Source: Psychrobacter sp. JB385
GTDB taxonomy: Bacteria > Pseudomonadota > Gammaproteobacteria > Pseudomonadales > Moraxellaceae
NCBI RefSeq assembly: GCF_900163785.1
Contig: NZ_FUKN01000012.1
Location: 62,001-126,000 of the forward strand
DNA length: 64,000 nucleotides
Direction: 5' to 3'
Below, one piece after another: positions 55,822 to 64,000 of this stretch. Below the pieces are notes generated by a model, which searched no databases, was not told the DNA's origin, and was given only the letters and a program-made list of their open reading frames with translations. The number at the start of each line of letters is the position of its first letter. Within the stretch, counting starts at the first letter, position 1. Made by a program: the position numbers and the translations under genes.

Positions 55822-56085
55822 ATGATTGAACCATTTGCTAACAACCACCAAAGCATGCAGATAGGCGAGCTTGTCATTGAGAATCAAGAAGATAAAATCA
55901 TTATGTATGGTGATGTTGAATTGACGCTAGACCCCGCTGGGTATGAGCAAGCCAAGCAGTTGCAGGAGCTGGCAAACAGAGTTGTCCAAGCGTTTGAAAG
56001 TCATAGCCTGTATAGTAACTCTGAGACCAAGTCAAAAGAAAAAGATGACCAAGTGGGCAAAAATATCGACAACCCCTTCTTGTAA
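55822..56085 (+). CDS. Small hypothetical protein
   Basis: A soluble acidic protein of 87 residues: a short beta hairpin (GELVIENQEDKIIMYGDVELTLD) and a helix (YEQAKQLQELANRVVQAFES), then a charged tail. AAGGA lies about nine bases before the ATG. No family is recognised and no operon partner is clear. Confidence 0.6.
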   Translation: MIEPFANNHQSMQIGELVIENQEDKIIMYGDVELTLDPAGYEQAKQLQELANRVVQAFESHSLYSNSETKSKEKDDQVGKNIDNPFL

Positions 56086-56334
56086 CTCTTTGATATGGTT
56101 TTGTTTTCTGGAAAGAATAATGCGCAAAAAAATTACTAGGCAAATGCTAAAAATTGCTTATAATGAATTCAAGACATCGCTTATGTCTTTGAAAAAACTA
56201 GCAGGCAAACACGATACATATCTTTTACATTATATAAAATCGTGGTGTCTATAGTAGGAAATTCTAGCAAAGGATAAGCATAGAAATCAGAAACATCATG
56301 TTTCGAGCAATCATTGTATGAAGGGAGTCAATCT

Positions 56335-56718
56335 ATGAAACTATTTACAAAAACCACATTAGCTGTTGTTGGTATCAGTGTTGCTAGCATGGCATTTGCC
56401 GCCGACCCATTAGCCAACACCACTTGGCAGACGTTTGATGAAGGTCAGCCAAAAGGTACTGTAAAAATCACTGAATCTAATGGCGTATTGACTGGTAAAC
56501 TCATTGCTGCCAATACAGAAAAAGGTAAACAATATATCGGTACGACAGTCATCAAGGGTTTGAAGTCTGATGGCAATGGCAAATATAGTGGCGGTACTAT
56601 CACTGATCCAGCAAAAGGTAAAGACTATCGTATGACAGCCAGCTTAAGTGGCAATACCTTAAACATCAAAGGGTATATCGGGCCATTTTCACGCAGTCAA
56701 CAATGGAAAAAGAAATAA
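56335..56718 (+). CDS. DUF2147 periplasmic protein
   Basis: A secreted protein of 127 residues: signal peptide ending MAFAAD, then a lipocalin-like DUF2147 domain with TWQTFDEGQPKGTVKITES, KGLKSDGNGKYSGGTITDPAKGK and NIKGYIGPFSRSQQW. Function is unknown for the family. The start at 56335 begins the signal peptide and has GAAGGGAG upstream; the frame opens seven codons earlier. Confidence 0.88.
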   Translation: MKLFTKTTLAVVGISVASMAFAADPLANTTWQTFDEGQPKGTVKITESNGVLTGKLIAANTEKGKQYIGTTVIKGLKSDGNGKYSGGTITDPAKGKDYRMTASLSGNTLNIKGYIGPFSRSQQWKKK

Positions 56719-56753
56719 GCTGATCTATATTTTTTTATAAAGTTATAACCAAT

Positions 56754-56791
56754 AAAAAACCCGCAGAACCTTTTGGCTCTGCGGGTTTTTT
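56754..56791. terminator. Bidirectional terminator between DUF2147 gene and amtB
   Basis: AAAAAACCCGCAGA / TCTGCGGGTTTTTT hairpin with T runs on both strands, between convergent genes. Confidence 0.93.
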
Positions 56792-56813
56792 GTTGGATAG
56801 TTATTTAGTCATA

Positions 56814-58076
56814 TTATCTGACAAACTCTGGATACGCTTCCATACCACACTCAGCAATATCGGCACCTTCATATTCATCTTCTTCAGAGATACGTAGACC
56901 AATCACTAATTTGATAATTGACCAGACGATTAAGCTTGCAACGAATACCCATACAAAGATGGTGGCAGCACCAGCAAGCTGTCCAATAAACGTGACGTCT
57001 GGATTGGTAATTGGTACGATAAGTAGACCGAACAAACCTACCACACCGTGAACTGAAATAGCACCAACTGGATCATCTATTTTTATTTTATCCAATGCTA
57101 AGATAGACAGTACCACGATGACACCAGCGATCAAACCAAAGATAGTGGCTTGCAGGGCAGAAGGCGTAGAAGGTTCTGCCGTAATTGCAACCAAACCTGC
57201 AAGTGCACCATTTAAGAGCATGGTTAAATCTGCTTTACCAAAAATCAAGCGAGCGATTAATAATGCGCCAATAGCACCGCCTGCTGCTGCTGCATTGGTA
57301 TTCAAAAATACCATGGCAACTGAGTTGGCACTCGCAATATCACCAAGCTTCAACACAGAGCCACCATTGAAGCCGAACCAGCCCATCCATAAGATAAGTG
57401 TACCAAGTGCCGCAAGTGGTAAGTTTGCCCCAGGAATGGCACGTATCTCGCCATTAGAGCCATATTTGCCTTTACGTGCACCTAGTAATAAGACACCCGC
57501 CAAAGCTGCTGCTGCCCCTGCCATATGGACGATACCAGAGCCGGCAAAGTCAGAAAAACCCATGTCGCCAAGATTGTATAAGCCAAAGACGTCGTTGCCG
57601 CCCCATGTCCAGCTGCCTTCCAATGGATAAATAAATCCAGTCATAATGACGGCAAATAGTAAGAAAGACCATAGCTTCATACGCTCAGCCACTGCACCCG
57701 ATACGATTGACATACAGGTGGCAACAAATACCACTTGGAAAAAGAAGTCAGACGCAGCGGAATAAACAGAATCACCATCAAAGCCATTTTCTGCTGAAGC
57801 AGCCAACGCATCTTGTACCAATGTTTCACCGCCTGCGATACCGCTTAAGAAAAAATCGCCGCCATACATAATGGCGTAACCACATACCATGTACATGATA
57901 CTGGCAGTAGCAAAAAGCGCGACGTTTTTGGTTAAGATTTCAACTGTGTTTTTTGAACGAACCAGACCAGCTTCTAGCATGGTGAAGCCCGCCGCCATCC
58001 ACATGACTAGCGCCCCACATATTAAAAAATAAAAGGTATCAAGTGCGTACTGGAGCTCGAAGATTTGGTTTTGCAT
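56814..58076 (-). CDS. amtB: Ammonium transporter AmtB
   Basis: A channel-like ammonium transporter of 420 residues with 11 or so membrane segments and no long signal peptide. The pore histidines are seen in GIVHMAGAAAAL and ISVHGVVGLFG, and the phenylalanine-gate region in the first half is conserved. Expressed in nitrogen limitation and blocked by GlnK. The PII gene lies 76 bases upstream in the same direction, forming the classic glnK-amtB operon. Confidence 0.96.
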   Translation of the reverse strand: MQNQIFELQYALDTFYFLICGALVMWMAAGFTMLEAGLVRSKNTVEILTKNVALFATASIMYMVCGYAIMYGGDFFLSGIAGGETLVQDALAASAENGFDGDSVYSAASDFFFQVVFVATCMSIVSGAVAERMKLWSFLLFAVIMTGFIYPLEGSWTWGGNDVFGLYNLGDMGFSDFAGSGIVHMAGAAAALAGVLLLGARKGKYGSNGEIRAIPGANLPLAALGTLILWMGWFGFNGGSVLKLGDIASANSVAMVFLNTNAAAAGGAIGALLIARLIFGKADLTMLLNGALAGLVAITAEPSTPSALQATIFGLIAGVIVVLSILALDKIKIDDPVGAISVHGVVGLFGLLIVPITNPDVTFIGQLAGAATIFVWVFVASLIVWSIIKLVIGLRISEEDEYEGADIAECGMEAYPEFVR

Positions 58077-58152
58077 GTTAATTCCCCCTTGAATTGATGC
58101 AATAAGCTATAGGTATGACTGTTATGATCTGTCTATAGAGTGGTCTGGTGCG

Positions 58153-58572
<420 letters not shown>

Positions 58573-58573
58573 T

Positions 58574-58592
58574 CATTCAAGAACTGTGCCAA
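58574..58592 (-). promoter_or_regulatory. Possible sigma-54 promoter of glnK-amtB
   Basis: On the minus strand TTGGCACAGTTCTTGAATG fits the -24 TGGCAC and -12 TTGC(A/T) boxes with the required ten bases between GG and the -12 dinucleotide, but has GA in place of GC. It lies about 85 bases before the glnK start, a usual distance. It overlaps an inverted repeat, GCCAATTTAC / GTAAATTGGC, at 58588-58619. Confidence 0.4.
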
Positions 58593-58619
58593 TTTACTCA
58601 AGGGGGGAGGTAAATTGGC

Positions 58620-58933
58620 TATATTTTCTAAAAATGAGTACAGCAGTGGCAAAAGATACTGACCCGACTGCAACGGCAACAGCAATTGTAATCAGCATCA
58701 CTAATGTCTATTAACCGTTGGCGTGAACCAACGAAAACTTTATTATAACCAACTTTTTGAGTGCTTGGGGAGGCTATCCCCTTATTTCATGTGATGTTTT
58801 GCTAACCTGATTTGACAATACAATGTCAGAGTCTGATAAAACGAGAATGCAGAGAAGAGGTCGATAATGACAAGCAGCAGAGCATGGTACTACTCATGCT
58901 CTGCGTGTAGATAGAGGGGGCTTGGGCCCAAGA
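58620..58933. other. Intergenic region without a confident gene
   Basis: About 310 bases between the glnK regulatory region and the universal stress protein gene. A short hydrophobic frame on the minus strand (58594-58698) lacks a ribosome site and is not called. Confidence 0.3.
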
Positions 58934-59794
58934 CTACGCGTAGGCTTTCGGTAAAAGAAGATAAGGGGTTTTAGTACTGTGTAGCAGTTTTTTGGTATCG
59001 CTGCCTTTTAGTAGGCCACGCAGACGAGATTGACCAAAAGCACCCGTCATCAAAAGCCCGATATTATTTTGCGTCTGATAGTAATTCAAAGCCGCAGTCA
59101 CGTCACGGCAGTCCAATAGGGCTTTTTTGGATTTGATACCGGCTTGTCTAAGGCGTGCATAGGCTTCACGTAGCGCATCACAGTTCTCAGAATTCTCTTT
59201 ACCCACCATGACAATGTGAACCGTCAAGGCACGAACGAGAGACGTTTTGCACAGCCAATTAAGGAGTTTGTGGGACGTTGGACTGTTATCAAAGGCAAAT
59301 AGTGCGGTAGTAGGGGGCAAAAATGGTGCATGCGTCACCAAAATGGGGCAGTGACTGACTCTAATCAGTTGGCCCAATGTTGATTTGCAGGTCACATGGT
59401 GACCGATCACAATCAATTGTGCTTCATCATCGACATAATCGATACTTTCGCTCAAGTTTTCGTGACGATGTAAGGTATAGGTCTTGAGCTTGTGACGCTG
59501 CTGTTCGCAATAGGTAGTGGCTTGATGTAGGAGCAGCTTGCCTTGCGATTTTAGCTCACAATTACCCAAATGCTCTGTGGTTGTGAACTGCTCTAGCAAT
59601 GTGTTTTCATCATCAATATTCAAACAGCCTGAATAATTGACAGCGGCTTTTTGCTGTAAGCTGGGTACAGAATGTAGCAATCCCACAGGCGCTTGCATAC
59701 GGGTAGAAGCCCACATACTTGCTTCTAGTACGGCCTGTACGTGATCTGGGCAGTCTAAACAGGCTATCACACTATCGGGTTTTAAATTACTCAT
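58934..59794 (-). CDS. Tandem universal stress protein (two UspA domains)
   Basis: A cytoplasmic protein of 286 residues with two Usp domains. The first ends around VIGHHVTCKSTLGQLIRVSHCPILV; the second keeps a nucleotide-binding motif, TGAFGQSRLRGLLKGSDTKKLLHS. Such tandem proteins resemble UspE and help survival in stress. It lies 160 bases downstream of a SulP transporter gene in the same direction and may be co-transcribed with it. Confidence 0.9.
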   Translation of the reverse strand: MSNLKPDSVIACLDCPDHVQAVLEASMWASTRMQAPVGLLHSVPSLQQKAAVNYSGCLNIDDENTLLEQFTTTEHLGNCELKSQGKLLLHQATTYCEQQRHKLKTYTLHRHENLSESIDYVDDEAQLIVIGHHVTCKSTLGQLIRVSHCPILVTHAPFLPPTTALFAFDNSPTSHKLLNWLCKTSLVRALTVHIVMVGKENSENCDALREAYARLRQAGIKSKKALLDCRDVTAALNYYQTQNNIGLLMTGAFGQSRLRGLLKGSDTKKLLHSTKTPYLLLPKAYA

Positions 59795-59952
59795 AAGACC
59801 ACTCTATCATTGCAGTAATAAGATGCAGCTGCTTGCTTCAAGTCAGGGCATCAGATTGACACCCCGTCTTTTATGCCAGTACAGCTGTTTATTCAACCGT
59901 TTATTGATGATCGATATCTAACTGTTGGTTCGATCAATAGATATAGCGTTGG

Positions 59953-61452
59953 CTAATCGAGCAAACCAATCTCGCGAAGATCATGGACAGAAAAGCGATC
60001 AATCAATGTTCGGCTTGCATGATTGAGTCCTACCACTTTGACATCTGTACCTTCGCGTTGCAAGCGCATAACCAGCTTATCTAGCGTATCGACGGCACTG
60101 ACATCCCAAAAATGTGCTTGGCTGACGTCGATCTGAACGTTGTCCAATGCTTCTTTGGTATCAAAACTGCCTAAAAATTGTGTCGTAGACGCAAAGAAAA
60201 CTTGCCCTTGCACATAATAATAGCGCGTGTTGCTGCTTTCATCATACTCACTAAATATGGTTAAAAATTGACCAATCTTATTGGCAAATGCCAAGGCAGA
60301 GAACAACACACCCACGCCGACGCCATAAGCCAAGTTGTGTGTAAACACGGTAGTCAAAACGGTCGCTAACATCACAATATTGAAGGACATAGGATGCGTT
60401 TTAAACTCGCGAATAGATTGCCAATTAAACGTACCGATGGAGACCATAATCATCACTGCCACGAGGGCTGCCATTGGAATTTGGCTGACCCACTCACTTA
60501 AAAACACCACCATGATGAGCAACACCACCCCTGCGATTAAGGTAGACAACCGTGTCCGCCCACCTGATTTGACATTGATCATAGACTGACCAATCATCGC
60601 ACAGCCTGCCATACCACCAAAAAAACCAGACACAACGTTTGCCATACCTTGACCGCGACATTCACGGTTTTTATCACTTGGTGTGTCTGTCAACTCATCG
60701 ACAATCGTGGCTGTCATCATAGACTCTAATAAACCAACGATGGCAAGCGCGATAGAATAAGGCGCAATAATAAACAACGTGTTTAGGTTCAATGGAATAT
60801 CAGGCAGTAAAAACATCGGTAATGAGTCAGGTAGATCACCCATACTGCCAACATTACGAATATCCAGATTCATATACATCGCGACAGCGGTTAATCCAAC
60901 AATACAAATGAGCGGTGAAGGAATGACACGTCCAATCTTAGGAATAAGCGGGAACAGATAGATAATTGCTAAACCCGCTGCGGTCATGATATACACCGTC
61001 ATACCAACGCCTTCAGTCATTGGGTTTAGCTCTGGCAACTGGGCAGCAAATATCAATATTGCCAGCGCATTGACAAAGCCAATGACCACTGAGCGCGACA
61101 CAAAGCGCATCAAGTTACCAAGTTTTAAGATACCCATCACAATCTGAAAGACACCGCATAGTAAAGTCGCTGCCAGTAAATACTGCAAGCCATGCTCGGC
61201 AACCAGATCGACCATCACCAGTGCCATTGCCCCTGTCGCTGCCGAAATCATAGCAGGACGACCTCCGACAAAACTGATGACCACAGCGATACAAAACGAA
61301 GCGTATAAGCCAACTTTTGGGTCAACCCCTGCGATAATAGAAAAGGCAATGGCTTCTGGAATTAAGGCCAGTGCAACGACCAAGCCTGATAAAACGTCCC
61401 CGCGAATATTGGAAAACCACTCATCACGCAAGTTATCAATAAAAGATGTCAT
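59953..61452 (-). CDS. SulP family anion transporter with STAS domain
   Basis: An inner-membrane anion carrier of 499 residues with 10 or more membrane segments and a C-terminal STAS domain (about 400-499: [23 protein letters not shown]). The N-terminal [22 protein letters not shown] is the SulP signature. SulP members move sulfate, bicarbonate or dicarboxylates; the substrate is unclear. The ATG at 61452 begins the conserved part; a TTG nine codons earlier is in frame. Neither has a good ribosome site. Confidence 0.9.
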   Translation of the reverse strand: MTSFIDNLRDEWFSNIRGDVLSGLVVALALIPEAIAFSIIAGVDPKVGLYASFCIAVVISFVGGRPAMISAATGAMALVMVDLVAEHGLQYLLAATLLCGVFQIVMGILKLGNLMRFVSRSVVIGFVNALAILIFAAQLPELNPMTEGVGMTVYIMTAAGLAIIYLFPLIPKIGRVIPSPLICIVGLTAVAMYMNLDIRNVGSMGDLPDSLPMFLLPDIPLNLNTLFIIAPYSIALAIVGLLESMMTATIVDELTDTPSDKNRECRGQGMANVVSGFFGGMAGCAMIGQSMINVKSGGRTRLSTLIAGVVLLIMVVFLSEWVSQIPMAALVAVMIMVSIGTFNWQSIREFKTHPMSFNIVMLATVLTTVFTHNLAYGVGVGVLFSALAFANKIGQFLTIFSEYDESSNTRYYYVQGQVFFASTTQFLGSFDTKEALDNVQIDVSQAHFWDVSAVDTLDKLVMRLQREGTDVKVVGLNHASRTLIDRFSVHDLREIGLLD

Positions 61453-62109
61453 AAGTAAACTGTATAAGGTTGGAGGCAAAAAAAGTAATCATTATTCACT
61501 GATAAAATGATTGCGTCGCTATAATCATAGCGGTTCATTTTTTACAACAACATGAGCTTCGTCGTGTTGTGGCATTGAAGTATTAAAGACCAATACGAAT
61601 CATGGCTACTGATTTATTAACCCATATCATGCATACGCTCGACAATCATCAACACAAGAGTAAACGCTGTGAGATTGCCGAAAAATCGTGTTTAAAATAG
61701 GATGCGCAAAGTCAGGTATTAAAAATAGCGTATATAATAACGAATAGCGTCAGCAGTGAGGTGCTGCGTTAGAGAGTGACAAATAACCTGTCAGATAAAA
61801 GTGACAGTCTGATATATCATGATCACATACGGACTGCTGCTAAAGGAACGACAGTAGCGCGTCACGTGTGACAACATGATAAACTAAAATGGGTGAGTTA
61901 ATACCCAATCATATATCAATCAGAATGACTATTATAACATTAGCTTCTGTATATAAAAACAGGCGCATCATAGCATAAAGTCATAAAAAAGCAGTACCGA
62001 AATCTAAGCGATACCGTTATGATGCTTCTCATCTCAGCGGCATCGTTTTGCTTATTGCCACCCTAGGTTTGTTTGATGCCATTTTGTGCATTTTATAGAA
62101 GGAATAGAT
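61453..62109. promoter_or_regulatory. Intergenic region between divergent sulP and murD
   Basis: A 650-base gene-free region that must contain both promoters. Several short dyads built on GTCA/TGAC occur (for example GTCAC-GT-GTGAC at 61861-61872), possibly regulatory. No coding frame was supported. Confidence 0.35.
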
Positions 62110-63534
62110 ATGACCACCAGTACCGCAGCAGACGTTTTACTTCATAAAGGCAGTGGGCTACAAGTTGTGGTCGGTTTGGGACAGTCTGGGCTATCGGTTG
62201 CGCGCTATTTGGCCGAGCAAGGTTATCAGGTAGCCGTCACAGACGCGCAAGAGACTCCCAGCTTAGCCAGTCAGCTACCGCCTGAGGTTAGCATTCGCCA
62301 GTTTGGTAACATCGACGCAGAGCTATTACAGAAAGCCGCGCGTATTATTATTAGTCCTGGCATCTCTCTTGCTACTGATGCTGTGGCAGCTGCACGGCAA
62401 GCCAACATTCCTGTCGTTAGTGACATTCAGCTATTCTGTGAGGCTTGTACTGTACCAATAATAGCGATAACAGGCTCTAACGCCAAAAGTACGGTGACGA
62501 CATTGGTTGGACAGATGGCAGCGGATGCTGGCGTCAATGTGGGTGTCGGTGGCAACATAGGCGTACCAGCCTTGACACTACTTACCAATGACGACATGGA
62601 GTTGGCTGTGCTTGAGCTGTCGAGCTTCCAGCTAGAAACGGTGACTAACTTGGGAGCGCAGGTGGCTACAGTATTGAATATGTCGCCTGATCATTTGGAT
62701 CGCCATGGCGATATGCTTGGCTATCATCAAGCAAAACATCGTATCTTTCAAGGTGCCAAATCCGTCGTCATCAATCGAGAAGACGCCTTAACTCGTCCAC
62801 TGGTTGCCGATAACCTGCCGAGAGTGAGTACCAGTATTCAGGCTCCTGATAAAGGACAGTATGGTCTTATCCTCGATTCTGAAGGTCAAACTTATCTGGC
62901 GCGTGGTACAGAAAGGCTACTGTCGGCAGACAAACTGTTGATTAAAGGTCGTCATAATCTGCTCAATGCGCAAGCTGCGTTGGCATTGGGCGAGCTTGCT
63001 GGTTTGCCACTTGATAGCATGCTACAGACTTTGCAACAGTTTTCAGGACTTGATCATCGCTGTCAGTACGTGGCCAAAGTTGCCGATATCGATTACTTTA
63101 ATGATTCAAAAGGCACTAATATTGGCTCGACCATAGCTGCTATTCAGGGTTTGGGCGAGGTCTATGCGCCAAAAGATGGTAAGCTATTATTGATTTTAGG
63201 CGGGCAGGGTAAAGGTCAGCAATTTGGTGAGTTGACGCCTTTTATCAACCAATATGTCAGTCATGTGCTAATGATTGGAGAAGATGCCAAGATGATTGAG
63301 CAGCATCTTCGAGCCGCTAAGCTCAGTGAGGATGTCACACTTTATCAGTGTCAGACCATGGAAAATGCTTTTGCTACTGTACCGCAAGTGACTAAAAGCA
63401 GCCTATCACAAGTGCAGGCTGTATTATTGTCACCCGCGTGTGCCAGCTTTGATCAATACAGCGGTTATGCTGCCCGTGGTGAACATTTCAGTCAGATCGT
63501 CGCTCAGCTAGGTATGGACAATCAGGCAGTCTGA
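62110..63534 (+). CDS. murD: UDP-MurNAc-L-alanine--D-glutamate ligase
   Basis: A Mur ligase of 474 residues that adds D-glutamate to UDP-MurNAc-L-Ala. Visible are the UDP-binding VVGLGQSGLSVARYL, the ATP loop TGSNAKST at 121-128 and the ending SPACASFDQYSGYAARGEHF, all typical of MurD. The usual TGTNGKST here reads TGSNAKST, a tolerated variant. The ATG at 62110 is chosen for GAAGGA six bases upstream; the frame extends eight codons back to a GTG. ftsW follows after 280 bases. Confidence 0.96.
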   Translation: MTTSTAADVLLHKGSGLQVVVGLGQSGLSVARYLAEQGYQVAVTDAQETPSLASQLPPEVSIRQFGNIDAELLQKAARIIISPGISLATDAVAAARQANIPVVSDIQLFCEACTVPIIAITGSNAKSTVTTLVGQMAADAGVNVGVGGNIGVPALTLLTNDDMELAVLELSSFQLETVTNLGAQVATVLNMSPDHLDRHGDMLGYHQAKHRIFQGAKSVVINREDALTRPLVADNLPRVSTSIQAPDKGQYGLILDSEGQTYLARGTERLLSADKLLIKGRHNLLNAQAALALGELAGLPLDSMLQTLQQFSGLDHRCQYVAKVADIDYFNDSKGTNIGSTIAAIQGLGEVYAPKDGKLLLILGGQGKGQQFGELTPFINQYVSHVLMIGEDAKMIEQHLRAAKLSEDVTLYQCQTMENAFATVPQVTKSSLSQVQAVLLSPACASFDQYSGYAARGEHFSQIVAQLGMDNQAV

Positions 63535-63816
63535 GTAAATAGACACTTGTATTTTCTGTATAAATGATTGTTTTGGCTATAGATTACTGCTACTGTCAAC
63601 CATGATTGGCCTATTGGGTAGTAACCTCTACGGTTTGCTCAACGATATGTTTCATATTGAGGCTATATTGAATGAGGAATGGATGTTACATATAACATGA
63701 TTCCTCTATTAGGGTCGTGTCGTACTATCGGCATCTGATTCGATTTACTTCTTATTTTTCAAACGGTGGCGTTTAATAGACGCCGTGTTTTTTCGTTCGT
63801 TAGTGTATATAAAATT
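63535..63816. other. Gap between murD and ftsW
   Basis: About 280 bases without a gene; larger than the usual overlap of murD and ftsW in other gammaproteobacteria. It may hold a separate ftsW promoter, but none was identified with confidence. Confidence 0.3.
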
Positions 63817-64000
63817 ATGGCGCTCTCTTCTTTGTTTCGTTCCTCATCTCAGCCAAAACCAGCCTCAGGTACAGATGGTGTGCTATCTATACCATCAGCC
63901 CGTGCCATTTTAATCTCAAGCGTTGGCTGTATGATGGTGCTGAGTTTATTGATGGTGGCTTCTGCATCCATTCCTTTTGCCCTTAGTCGCGGTATGACAG
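63817..64000 (+). CDS. ftsW: Septal peptidoglycan polymerase FtsW, N-terminal part (partial)
   Basis: The first 61 codons of a membrane protein cut by the window edge. A cytoplasmic tail rich in Ser and Pro is followed by ILISSVGCMMVLSLLMVASA and SIPFALSRG, matching the first membrane segment of FtsW/RodA/SpoVE proteins with its MV.SAS motif. Position after murD supports FtsW, the lipid II polymerase working with FtsI. Confidence 0.85.
   Translation, partial: MALSSLFRSSSQPKPASGTDGVLSIPSARAILISSVGCMMVLSLLMVASASIPFALSRGMT

Noticed and set aside
56120-56254. A 44-codon basic frame between two small genes
   Set aside because: Only a weak GAAAG upstream and no recognisable features; the region may be untranslated.
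57118-57630. A 170-codon open frame on the plus strand
   Set aside because: It lies entirely antisense to amtB, has a Pro/Ala/Lys-rich composition typical of a shadow frame, and no ribosome site.
58594-58698. A 34-codon hydrophobic frame on the minus strand upstream of glnK
   Set aside because: It could be a one-helix membrane peptide, but there is no ribosome site and it overlaps the proposed promoter and inverted repeat.

Overview
The window reads as chromosome of a Psychrobacter-like gammaproteobacterium (Moraxellaceae). This rests on the style of the cell-wall and division proteins (long basic N-terminal tails on FtsI, a meso-DAP type MurE), the moderate AT content and the gene neighbourhood. 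No database search was possible, so the genus is an inference.

Left arm (1-27.3 kb), mostly core genome: the 3' end of aconitase; a large AT-rich single gene coding an alpha/beta-hydrolase fused to a STAND-type P-loop ATPase (possible defence gene); a LysE exporter; a coiled-coil membrane protein; tRNA-Glu and tRNA-Ala; gltX; then the division and cell-wall run rsmH-ftsL-ftsI-murE-murF-mraY. It continues with an RlmA-like methyltransferase, small secreted proteins (PepSY, His/Lys-rich), lipoproteins, and a GntP-family permease between two duplicated lipoprotein genes.

Middle (27.70-54.53 kb), a genomic island in the 3' end of tRNA-Ser(GGA). A 26-bp direct repeat marks both ends and a tyrosine integrase lies beside the tRNA. 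The left half is a defence operon: half-size HsdS, a membrane protein, HsdM, HsdS, a Pycsar pair (PycTM effector and PycC-type pyrimidine cyclase), a KAP-family ATPase, HsdR and a YgjP/DUF45 metallopeptidase. Its promoter carries TTATGCATAA palindromes. The centre holds metabolic and envelope cargo (a D-Ala-D-Ala dipeptidase-like enzyme with a DUF819 transporter, a zinc alcohol dehydrogenase, a PliG-type lysozyme inhibitor, a COG3650-like lipoprotein) and the wreck of a type II restriction gene. The right half is the island backbone: AlpA regulator, RDF-like protein, YqaJ exonuclease, DUF932 protein, zinc-ribbon protein, Gp2/YfjJ-type replication protein, an unrecognised 408-residue protein and the integrase. 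A decayed copy of the metallopeptidase gene just outside the left end points to an older related island.

Right arm (54.6-64 kb), core genome again: a secreted DNA/RNA endonuclease, small proteins, glnK-amtB, a tandem universal stress protein, a SulP anion transporter, then murD and the start of ftsW. The second part of the division cluster is thus about 43 kb from the first.

The most interesting content is the nested defence operon at 28.2-39.5 kb, with a nucleotide-signalling abortive system inside a type I restriction operon, and the hydrolase-STAND gene at 1.1-5.0 kb.
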